Assembly: GCA_013372555.1 (NCBI GenBank)
Contig: JAAPAX010000009.1
Coordinates: 1,178,001 to 1,242,000 of the forward strand
Direction of reading: 5' to 3'
Source of the DNA: Elsinoe arachidis
Lineage: Eukaryota; Ascomycota; Dothideomycetes; Myriangiales; Elsinoaceae
Length of the DNA: 64,000 nucleotides
Shown: one piece after another, positions 54,118 through 64,000 of the stretch
Numbering within the stretch: position 1 is the first letter of the stretch
Layout of the letters: each line of letters begins with the position of its first letter
Program-made: the position numbers and the translations under genes
Notes under the pieces: generated by a model
Database searches by the model: none
What the model was told of the DNA's origin: nothing
What the model saw: the letters and a program-made list of their open reading frames with translations, nothing else

Positions 54118-54473
54118 GTATGCATTGGAGCAACTGAGATGGCTCCACTGGGGATCCTGTGACGGATGTTGAAGACATTCAGGCAATCCAGCGGGTGGTC
54201 GTGTCCTCGTGTCCGTTGGATGCGCCACATCTCACTGCGTGCATTGCGGCTGAAGCTTCAACCAATGAGAAACCGGGCTGCACCGCGGCGAGCCCGAATG
54301 CCGTGGAAGCGATCTGGCAGGTACCCGAGTGAGAGATCACAATGTCGTGAGGAAGATCTGTGAGAGACCTACTGCACTGACTGCAAAACCATTGGAAACG
54401 GCGGAGGGACGGAAGTCAAAAGTCGAAAGTCAATTTTCGTCACGTGATCCGTCTCCACTTGCGATGCGGATCA

Positions 54474-57400
54474 TCATGCTCTCTTCTTCTGCCAATGAAA
54501 CACCCTCGCTCTGATAGCTTCAGCATCATGACTGCGCCACTCCTCCATCCGATCCTTCATGATTTCATCAGCCTGCTTCTTATCCTTACACTGCTCGATA
54601 AGTTTCAGAGCCACTCCCAGCTTCACCAGATCTACTGTCAACCTCTCTTGCAGGTTCTCTCTCTTGGTGCGCTCACGCCGCTCCAGCCTGCCAAGATGGT
54701 TCGCGACCCTCAAGCGCTGTTCATCCGTTGTAAGAACAGCCGAAATCACCTCGCATGCTTCGCGTGCAATCTTGCGCCAGCGAAGGACGGTTGTGTCATC
54801 CTCTCGTAGCATTTGTCTCAGGGTGTGCTCCAGTCTCATAGTAAACGCTTCGCAGTTGTTGTCGTCTTTGTACCAGGTCAAGGTGTGGAGAAGCCAGAAT
54901 TCCGTCTTCGTGGTGGTAGGGAGGACAAGCTGCTGGCCGGACCGTCGCCTCTTCTTTACAAGCTCGACGGCCTGCTCGGTGAGATATCGACGAGTATGAG
55001 AGTACTCCTCGAATTGAGCCCGGTCGCCGATGAAGCTGGCGGACGGTGCAATATGATTTAGGAAACTGTCCCAAACATGCGGATGGTTCTCATACTCCTC
55101 GAGATACAATTCTGCGTGCTGGGTGATCATGTTGAGTAGTACGGCACGTTCGGCCGGCTGGTCTCGTACTTGATGCAAGAGTATCAGTAGCGTATTAGTC
55201 TCCGAGGTAAAGAAATTAACCATGCTTCGATCATACAGTTTCAGCCAGTGCTGCACCTCTGGATTCTTTCGAAGCTCCATATCCGCTCGGAGTTTTGCAT
55301 TGAACTCCTTGACGGCTACCTCTGGCCTAATACAATGTATGGCGTACCTGCTGAATGCTTCAAGGTGCTTCTTAGGGACGGCGAGGTAGTGGTTGCGCAG
55401 TATGACAGTCCAGAGACGAGGTGCGAGTGGAGTCTCCGGAACGTCATCTCTCAAGGACGTGGCATCGTGTTTAGCAAGGAACATATTGGTCCATTTGGTA
55501 TGTTCCCTCTGGCATTGCTCCAAGACAGGAAGGATCAGATCCTGCACGTAGCTGTCCTCCAGCTTTTTTAGGCCACGGTGGGATGTACCATTGATAGCAC
55601 TGACGACCGCCGCCATCAAAGGCGGCAAGTCGTCTGAGCCGAGGTCGGAGAGCTCTGGTAGGATCGACGTTGCCTCCGCCTCCGTCCAGTCGGTGTCTTT
55701 CAATGGTTTTCGCTCATTGATACTGCCAGCCACTGGTACGATCGTCCTCAAGGCGTCCATGATATCATTCACAGCTGGATTTGCCTTCAGCTGATCCTGT
55801 GTTCCACTGCAAAGGCTGTCCAACAGACTCAGAAGACTATCAAGCGCTGCGAGGCGTATGTCTCTATGCTGCGCCGCTCTGAAGAGCTCGATCAAAATCT
55901 CGACAGCCGCATCGTTGGACAGGAAATCGGCGTCGTTCAGAAGCTGAGCCAGATGTTTTACAGTCGTGACCTTGACGGCAGGTTGCGATGGCGCATGCTT
56001 AGGAGCTTCCACCTCACCTACTCTCACGTAGGATTGCTCTTCCAGCTTCTCACCGATTCCCTGCGCTAAATTGAGCAGCAATTCGTGAGCCTCTGCTGCT
56101 TGCAGTCGTTTCAAAAACCCGATTGACAGCAAGATCCTGTGCCACGAACTGGCGTCTGGTCGGTCGAGAATTGTTTGCAGGATCAGCGGCGATGCCAGAG
56201 CAGGCCTGTTGCTGCTAGCCAATCGTGTCAGAGCATAGTACGAGAGTTGCTCAAGAATATCATCTGTCGAGCCTGCCTTCTTTTTGCCTTCAGCCTCCCG
56301 CCTCTTTCGGCTCTCGGTTCCAAGGGTGAGCAAAGATCTTGTACAGTCGGCGAGCATACTAGGCGTCAACCTGCCCAGTAAGCCATGAATTGGAACCGTG
56401 AGATTTAAGAGGAATTGACTGTCAAGCCACTCAAGCGATGCTAGCCAGGCTTTCCATACCACCAGAAAGACTTCGCTCTCTGGGACAGCGAAACGTTTTT
56501 GCGTGATCTCTGCACGTAGCACCCGTGCGCTGAAAACCGTAGCGAACAAGGCTTTGACGTGGTTCCAATCATACTCCTGGAATGACGGCTCCAGCTTCGC
56601 AGTGAGGTACGACTCCTGTAAGGTCCTGAGAATGGCATCTGCTTTCGCGATCCTATGTGCCACTACCTCCGGGACTAGTGTGGTATCACCCTTCGAGATT
56701 GGAGATAGTCTGTCAGCGTCGTCAATTCCAGTCAAAAGCTCGACACCCTCTTCAGTATGAACTACATTCCGACTGAAAAGCGTCTTCACTACAAGAGGAT
56801 CCCTAACGAAACGTTGTTGCCACGTGACCGTCTCGCCGTAGGCGTCCAGATTTCCGGTGGCGATAGCACAAGATGCTGCTGCTTTCGCCCATTTGGCTCT
56901 GTCGGCCGGCTCTCTGGATGTTGCAGCCTTCTTACGGAATCTGTCGATTGCCTCTCGAGCATCCTCTTGTACCTTCTGATTATCACGCCGAAGTAGTGTC
57001 AGACACAAGTCGACATTGAAATTCTTGCTTGACCCAGCCTTGCGATCAGGAATGATGGAATTGGTGTTCGACGTCTGCAGAAAGCTGTATTCTGGATTTA
57101 CCTGGGACAGCTTCCTCAATAGTCGAATCTGGTCGTCCTTGCTCAACAGTCGTATCAGGTCAAGGGGCCAGATCTGATTGGCGAATGCCGAGTAGTCCTC
57201 GCCGGAGAACAGATCCAGTCCCTTGTCGGGAATATCGAGGTAGCAGAGATGCATCAACCGCTTTCTCTGAGCCGGTTCGAGGCGACGCAACACCGCAGAG
57301 TATCTACCAAAGTCCTGGTGTGGTAGTTTGGCAAGTCCAAGTTTGAAGCCAAGTCTCAGTACATCTTCAAACTCGTCTGGCTTGACCTGCTACTGTGAGA

Positions 57401-58394
57401 ACGTCATCGTCCAAAGCTCCTTCGACCCGGGTATCGCCCGACTTGAGTCCTTTGCTAGTAGATCGAGGCCTAGTTTGATCAAATCGTGAACCTCACGCTT
57501 TTGCTCGACAGATGCTCGCCGGTAAGCAGTAAGCCGCTTGATTATAGGCATCAGCACTGTTAGTTCTGTATTCGGACCCCATCTTCGGTCTGAGACCGTG
57601 CCTTCGAGACGTCCTTGCAGCGCCATGAGTGCGAAGTCCCTGTCACCCTGCAGGAATTTATCGAGATATTGCGGAACGTCTTGATCTTCTGGACCCTTGC
57701 TGAAGAGGTGGTTGATGGCTCGTTCCCTCAGTAGCGTCCGATGGCTCTTCAGCAGTCTCCTCATGTCACGCTGTCGGTACAAAGGACTGGTGTCGTTGCG
57801 AGCGTTCAGGATGTCGTTGATGAAGCTCGGCGAGCAGGCGCCTAGCATTCTTGCGTAGTGATGCTGGACCGGGCGCTTCTCCTTGCTCCGTACTTTGCTG
57901 GTAGTGTAGACATCTGGAAGTAAAGCCCGCAACAGGTCCTCGATACATTGCTCTCGTCTGTTGTTCCGCTTGCCGGCACCGCTCCGTCCAATGCTGGCTG
58001 CCAAGTGCTTGATATCGATCACAGAAGTCCTACCAAATATCTCGACCAATCCTTCGGTTTCTCCCAGAGCTTTCCAGGCGCTTTCCCAGTCGAATCTCTG
58101 CGGTCGCCTGAGCTGTTTGCCGAATTCCTTAATGGCCACTTGCCGTATGGATGTCTCTGATTCGTGCTTCAGGCATGCAGCGAGGACATCAGGAGACTTT
58201 GCCCACGGAATGAAGATGCTGAAGGTATGTGATGTGATTAGATCTTGTTCGTATGCCTCGATTAATGATCGAAGGATAACAGTGTGATTGCCTCGGACGT
58301 TGGTCCGCAAATCGTTGAGGTACGTGACCAGCTCCTTGACGCGTTCCCGCTCCAGATCTTGGATGCGGTACGTGTCAAGCTTGATTACAGCCAT
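54474..58394 (-). CDS. Very large protein of unknown function, interrupted by one in-frame TAG
   Basis: One minus-strand frame runs from the ATG at 58394 (an upstream in-frame ATG is at 58415) to the stop at 54474, 1305 sense codons broken by a single TAG at 57392-57390. The part before the TAG is 334 aa (IKLDTYRIQDLERER start). The part after continues at once as QVKPDEFEDVLRLGFK without change of frame. The protein is rich in Leu and paired helices, suggesting an alpha-solenoid, with no enzyme motif seen. The family is not recognised. No GT-AG intron that removes the TAG in frame was found except a weak 105-nt one (GTTCAC...TAGCAG) that would delete coding-like sequence. The stop may be a nonsense mutation (TGG to TAG), a readthrough site (CAG TAG CAG), or a sequencing error. 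Confidence 0.7.
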
Positions 58395-58763
58395 AATGCC
58401 GCCGAAGCTACACAAGACTGAAGAAGTCTTGTTCGTCGAATGTCTTTGTATCGCAGTAGTATCGGAGAAATCGGCGCCTAGATGGGTGCCGGTTGTTTAT
58501 ATGCTATCCATGGTTGGATTGAGATGAACAGCGGCGCAGCATCTCAGCTGAGTCACTTCGGTTTGAGGTTAGGCCTGCCAGGCTGAGTCGGTGGCGTCCC
58601 GGCGACCGTTGTATGGAGAAGCTATCCATCTTGTTTATATAGCTACTGCCAGTGTATACGAACTTTTATGAAGGCGCAGCAAGCCGGAGTCTCTATGCGT
58701 CCAGTGAATATCGCTAGTCGAAGATCGTCTACGCCTAGAATACACCACGTGATCATAGCTTGG

Positions 58764-58814
58764 TGTTAACTTGGTGTGGGGAGAGAAAGAGATTTATTAC
58801 TGCCTAATCTACCC
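58764..58814 (-). repeat. Outer edge of 3' LTR of the copia-like element
   Basis: The first 51 bp align with 63950-64000. Apart from transitions of G to A (positions 2, 10, 13, 15, 17 and in CTGCC) and one C to T, they are identical. The left copy keeps the unmutated bases, including the canonical TG terminus. The inner end of this LTR was not determined. Confidence 0.75.
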
Positions 58815-60010
58815 AAATTAGGTAGATTATAACTATATATATACTTAGCCTAATAAACTAAGAGATAGCTAAATCGATAGAACTCTTTAATAGTAATAGA
58901 ATAAGACAATAATTATCTAATTTAATTATAGATTAGTAGAGTAGTAAATAAGTGCTTAGTTTAACTATAGGTTAAACTAAATTAGAGTTTCTCTTAGTAC
59001 TTTAGCTTCTACCTTAGTTAATATACTTCTTTACTAAATAGCTATAAGCTTATTATTACTAATTAGTAGACTATAAGCTCGAGAGAGAGCTACTATAGAA
59101 ATACTTTATATCTACTAGATAGTAGTAACTTAGTAAGTCTATTAGCTAGAGTATCTACTAAAGGAGTCTAGTTTATAGAGATAGAGCTATCTAGAGTAAC
59201 TTCTTACCTTAGCTAGTAATAATAGATATCTATATAGCGTAGATAAGTATTAAGCTTCTTAATTAGATTAGTTATAAGGCTAATAGTCTACTAGTTATTA
59301 TACTAAATAGTAATATAATTTAGTAGATAGATAGAGGCTATTAGCCTCCTCTACTATATAGCTTACTTAGTAGTCTCTATAAGAGTAAGTAGCTTAGCTT
59401 CTATACTAGAAGTAGTAATAGTTAGCTACTTAGTAGCCTTCTAATCTATAGAGCCTTAGAATAGCTTAAATAGATACCTCTAAAGGCTCTTCCTTAAAGA
59501 GTAACTTCTAAAGCTAGTATTAGATAAGGCTTTAAAGGTAGGTAGTAGTAGTAACCTATTAAAGCTAAGGGCAAGATTTCTAGTCTTATAGAGATACTAG
59601 ATTACTCTATTTACTAGCCTCTAGTATATTAGTAAAGAATTAGTTAGATATTCTAATAGCCTAGAGACTATAAAGGCTATATTAGACCTAGTAATAACTA
59701 CTATAAAGTTAATAGATTCTATCTTTTAATAATATAGATAGATCTCTTAGAGTAATACTTAGTCTTTATTTAGTTATAACATCTCTACTAGCAAAGGTAA
59801 TAACACTAGCCTTATAGACTTAGTAATAAATCTACTATATATTTACTATAAGTATTAGGCTTAGCTAAGCTATAGTCTCTTAGCTAATCTATCTCTTATA
59901 ACCTATATAGTAAGGAACTAGCTAAGATTCTTAAGTATCTTTATTTTATACTTAACATAGAGAGCTATAATAATAATATTAGCTTTATACTTATACTTAT
60001 TAAGGTATAT

Positions 60011-60175
60011 AAGAGTAATATTATCTATAAAGAAAAAGATTATTACTTTAGGAGTTAGCTAAAGATATAGAGCTTTAGGAGCCTAAGTAAATCTAAGACT
60101 CTTTAGAGTAGTAGTAAATTCTATATACTAGAGAGTTAGAGCTTATTTAAGGCTATATAGAGCCTTATTAAGTAA
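60011..60175 (-). pseudogene. Copia reverse transcriptase core remnant
   Basis: On the minus strand the frame reads LNKALYSLK then a stop where Gln is expected (CAA to TAA), and further on FIDN where copia elements have VDD. Both changes are C-to-T or G-to-A. The remnant shows family and orientation but encodes nothing intact. Confidence 0.75.
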
Positions 60176-63100
60176 GAGAATAGTATTAGGTAATACAATT
60201 CTAGAGTAGTCCTTCTTAAGCTCTTCTAGAATAAGCTTAAATCTAGAAGAAATAGTATAGTAGATAGTCTTATTAATAGAGCTATTAATATAGGCATTAA
60301 TAATATCTATCTAAATAGCCTCTATATCCTTATAAGTAAGGAGAGCTATAAGTATTTTAAAGATCTTAGCTACTAGTATAGCTATATAAGTCTTAGATTC
60401 TATAGATTAGAGATTATCTCTAATATAAAGCCTAGCCTTATACTTAATAACCTTATCTCTATTATTAACTTTATATATAAATACCTAAGTTAGTAGAACT
60501 AGCTTTCCTAAAGCTTATAAGACTAGTATAATAGTCTATATATACTTAGAGTATAAGGTAAGTAATTTAGCTCTTATAGCTTATTAGAATTACTCTCTAT
60601 AAGGATAAGTCTAAAGCTTCTTAAGGTTTATAGATAAAGAAGAAAGATTATTCTTTAGCTCTAGTTAAAGCTATATTAGCTTTATTAATAGATAAGTATT
60701 AAATGCTTAATAATAACTAGGAGCTTTATAAGGCTAAGTAAGTATAGTAATATATACTTACCTTCTTAGCTTTCTAATTCTTCTTATAGTAATAATATAC
60801 TTAGGTAATAGGTTAGCTAACCTAGTAGTAATTCTCCTTAACTACTAGTTAGGCTAAACTTTAAGTACCTCTTTAGGTTAAACTTCTACTCTATTACCTT
60901 TATTAGTCTTAGCTTAACGCACTAGTAAAGGTAATAGCTATATAGCTATAGATAGTAGAGAAGCTAGAGTATTATAGAATTACTCTAGTAAAGTAATATT
61001 CTTAATTTAAGCTAGGCTTAGATCTAGGATTAGTAACTATAATAATATACTATAATTATCTAGTAGAGGTAATAGAGCTTATTAAGCTAATTATAAGGAG
61101 TTATCTTCTTAAGCCTTTAACTATAATAATATACTATAATTGTTTAGTTTCTAAATTAAGGCTTACTAAACTAAATTTAAAGCCTTAGTTAGATACTAAA
61201 CTAGCTTCTTAGTTAGAGTCTAGTTTAGCTACTAAACTAGATTCTAAACTAGATTCTAAACTAGATTTAGAACTAGATTCTAAACTAGATTCTAACCTAG
61301 ATTCTAAACTATAGTTACCTCTTTAGCTTAAGCTTTATACTTATTAACCTCCTATAGAAGCTTTAGTAGATTAAGTAGTCTAATTAGCTAAGGCTAAGGC
61401 TACTTCTCTAGCTTATAGAATTAGGTTTTATTAAATCTAATATCTCTTATTCTAATTACCTTCTTAGTAGAGAGTATAAAAATCCTAAAGATATTAGTAA
61501 AGTTATAGTCTACTAAATAGCCTATATAAGCTCTTAGTATAAGCTTATCTCTAGCTATTATATAGTTATCTAAGGCATAAGCCTTATAACTAATTAGCCT
61601 AAGGTAGAAGATTAATAGAGAGTAACTATAAACTAACTTAAAGGAAGTCTTCTAGTTTAGCTTCTTTAAAGAGGTTCTATTTATAAGATAGACTACTATC
61701 CTATATAGCTTAGAGTATAGTTCTTTTAGTAGATTAGTAAAGATAGATATTACTCTTAATCTCCTTAATAGTATAGCTCCTAGCCTTTTACTATAGCTAT
61801 TCTAGGCCTATATATATAAAGCACTTTACTTATAGTAAATCCCCTTACTATTTAGAAAGATAGTAAATCTAAGGCTAAATACTTACTTATTATTACTTCT
61901 AATAAATCTAATCTTAAAGCTAAAATTACTCTTAATATAGATAATTATCTTAATAGTAATTTTATTAAGATTATATCTATAAGTATAATTAGCTACTAGT
62001 TAATAGTTAGTAGACTTATATCTAAAATAGCTAATGTATCTAGCCTTATTATAGCTAGTAAATTTATTAGTAATAATGTTAAAGATAGTTCTTTTAAAGA
62101 GCTTATTAGTTACTAGTTTAGTGTTAGAGCTCCTTAATATAAGCTACTAAGTATTTAATAGCTTATAAGTCTAATATAGTAATTTAAGATAGATTAGCTA
62201 AACTAAGCTAGATTTAGTTAGAGTTAGGTTACTACTAACTATACTAGTTAGAAGATAATTAACTAATTCTATACTTAGATACTTTATAACTTTATACTAA
62301 GATTAGTTAGTTCTTATAATAACTAAGGTAAAGGCTAAAGGATAAAGATCTATATAATCTTCTACTATAATAGTAGTAGTATAAGAAGCTTTAGAGTTAT
62401 TCTTAAGTATATATTAGTTATACTTAGAAGTAACTAAGAAAAGTACTTTTTCTTTATAGTTAATCTCTATAGTCTAAGTATTCTAATTAACTCTATTCTT
62501 AAGGAATCTCCTAAGGCTAACTAGATTAGTTATTATTAATAGTATATAAGCTACTTATATAAGCTAAATGCTTACTAGCTGTCTCTTATAGATAGCTATA
62601 ATAGTAATTAATCCCTAACTCTCTATAGTAAAAGAGATATTACTATAGTATATTTACTTATAGAGCTCTATAAGTCTAGTAACCTTATATCTATTCTTTA
62701 TAGTATAATTATAAATGTAATTAGTTACTCTAGAATCGAGAATCTATAAGCTAGAGATATTACTAGTAGCTAAGATAAATACTAAGTATAATCTAATAGT
62801 TATAGCTATATTAATTAGTACTAGTAGAGATAACCTCTTCTAAAGGTTAGCTTCTTTAGTAAGAGTAATATTAACTTTATCTCTTAAGGCTTTATTATTA
62901 AGTCTTTACTTAACCTCCTTAAGAGTCTATTAGTTTAATAACTACCTCTCTAGCCTAAGGTACTTATTTAGATAGTAACACTTACTCTACTTATACCTCT
63001 TCTAGTATATATATCTAGGCTCTCTAGAGAAACTAGACTTCTCTTACTAAGAATCCTTAGTAGCTATAGAGAATACTATTACTTCCTTACTAGCCTTTAT

Positions 63101-63949
63101 AGTGCTATATAGCTTATGTAGCTTATAGAACTATCTAAACTTAGTAATTAGTTCGAGTAGTGTTAGTAGAGTTAGTAAATCTAGATTAATAAGATATTTA
63201 TTAATAAATACTAACTTAGTCCTTAAGATAGAAAATAAGAAGTCTCTTTATAGCCTTAAGCCTTAAGCCTCTAGTAATATATAGGTTATAGTCTTATCTA
63301 TAACCTCTTTCTATTACTATAACTAATAGTCTATATTCTATAGGCTTAGGCCTAAGAGTTGCTTCTTCTATAGAGCTTCTACCTTAAGCTAAATAGTAGT
63401 ATTAGATAGTATAAATCTATTCTTTAGTACTCTAAGAATAGCCTATAGATAAGGATCTTCCTCTAGCTAAATAACTATAAGGACTTAAAGAGTAATAGAT
63501 AACTAGATTAGGCTTATTAGATTAGCTAAGGCTTTATACTACTTATTATACTAAGCTTACTCCTCCTTATAGATCTAGAAGAGTACTAAGAAGTTAGTAT
63601 TTACTATATCTAGTCTCTAAGACTTAGGAAGCTCTTCTAGTTTAACTATTTCCTAGAGGTTAATAAGATACTAGATTTTAGTATTTAAAGCTCTTGTCTT
63701 AATAATATATAGCTAGCTAGCTTATTTAGCTATTATAGCTAAGATAATAGAGATTCTAGCTGTTAAGATATTAGTGTCTATAGTTATTTATCTCTTTATT
63801 AATACCTAAATCTAATAGATGTAGATAAGGTAGTTCTTAATAGATTCTAGTACTAGAAAAGCAAGATAATAGAGAATAAACTAATAAACTAAGTAGAGAA
63901 GCTACTAAATAAAGTACTTATATAGGGGTAGTTATACTAGGCTTATAAC

Positions 63950-64000
63950 TATTAACTTAGTATAGAGAGAGAAAGAGATTTATTACTACCTAATCTACCT
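63950..64000 (-). repeat. Start of second LTR (5' LTR), cut by window edge
   Basis: Matches 58764-58814 with RIP-type transitions. The rest lies beyond the window. Confidence 0.75.

Larger units (their letters stand above)
58764..64000 (-). mobile_element. Ty1/copia-like LTR retrotransposon, RIP-degraded, right end outside window
   Basis: A direct repeat begins at 58764 (TGTTAACTTGGTGTGG) and again at 63950 (TATTAACTTAGTATAG), 5186 bp apart, and continues to the window edge. These are the LTR starts. Internal remnants on the minus strand are a copia RT motif of LNKALYGLKQ type (60131-60175), then a VDD-type motif now reading FIDN (about 60011-60040), with a possible gag CCHC remnant at about 62950-62995. 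The RT-near-3'-LTR order fits Ty1/copia, so 58764 starts the 3' LTR and 63950 marks the end of the 5' LTR. All frames are broken by stops. Confidence 0.8.

Overview
The window looks like nuclear DNA of a filamentous ascomycete. The genes have short 40-70 nt spliceosomal introns (one is 157 nt) with GT-AG ends and CTGAC-like branch points. They encode fungus-specific families: a Zn(II)2Cys6 regulator, a fungal rhodopsin-domain membrane protein, a CE5 cutinase/acetylxylan esterase, and secreted proteins with Ser/Thr-rich linkers. GC-balanced gene blocks alternate abruptly with very AT-rich blocks full of TA dinucleotides, the usual result of repeat-induced point mutation (RIP) acting on transposons. 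The gene types and RIP blocks suggest a Dothideomycete, perhaps Mycosphaerellales. That placement is inference.

Layout. 1-1.5 kb: end of a secreted-looking Gly/Ser-rich gene that runs off the left edge. 1.5-4.5 kb: no confident gene. 4.5-6.3 kb: three-exon serine carboxypeptidase, followed by a degenerate 19-bp minisatellite. 6.8-7.9 kb: rhodopsin-domain membrane protein. 7.9-10.6 kb: no confident gene. 10.7-12.9 kb: secreted PAN-like glycoprotein. 13.7-16.5 kb: Zn2Cys6 transcription factor whose zinc cluster is best explained by a 2-nt micro-exon. 17.2-32.2 kb: RIP block holding two full-length Ty3/gypsy elements in opposite orientation, one nested inside the RNase H region of the other. Both have exact or RIP-altered 5-bp target duplications and a self-priming type primer-binding site. 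33.2-34.1 kb: cutinase-family esterase. 34.9-37.0 kb: Hsp90, divergent from an RNA 3'-phosphate cyclase (37.4-38.7 kb). 39.7-42.3 kb: secreted copper amine oxidase. 42.6-43.2 kb: small conserved-looking protein. 45.6-46.6 kb: kinase-like protein. 47.2-47.8 kb: broken aldehyde dehydrogenase tail. 47.9-54.1 kb: tandem pair of PNP/UDP-phosphorylase-domain proteins like the N-terminal domains of fungal NLRs, but without any visible NACHT/NB-ARC. 54.5-58.4 kb: very large protein of unknown function whose frame is interrupted once by an in-frame TAG. 58.76 kb to the end: RIP-degraded Ty1/copia-like element on the minus strand, entering its second LTR at 63,950.

There is no obvious metabolic cluster. 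Several gene products (carboxypeptidase, PAN-like glycoprotein, cutinase, amine oxidase) are secreted and fit a plant-associated or saprotrophic lifestyle. Hsp90 and the cyclase share a 464-bp promoter with a heat-shock element. The best candidates for something new are the NACHT-less phosphorylase pair, the 2-nt micro-exon, the in-frame TAG, and the nested self-priming retrotransposons. No tRNA, rRNA or CRISPR array was recognised. Gene structures are deduced from splice signals and frame only.
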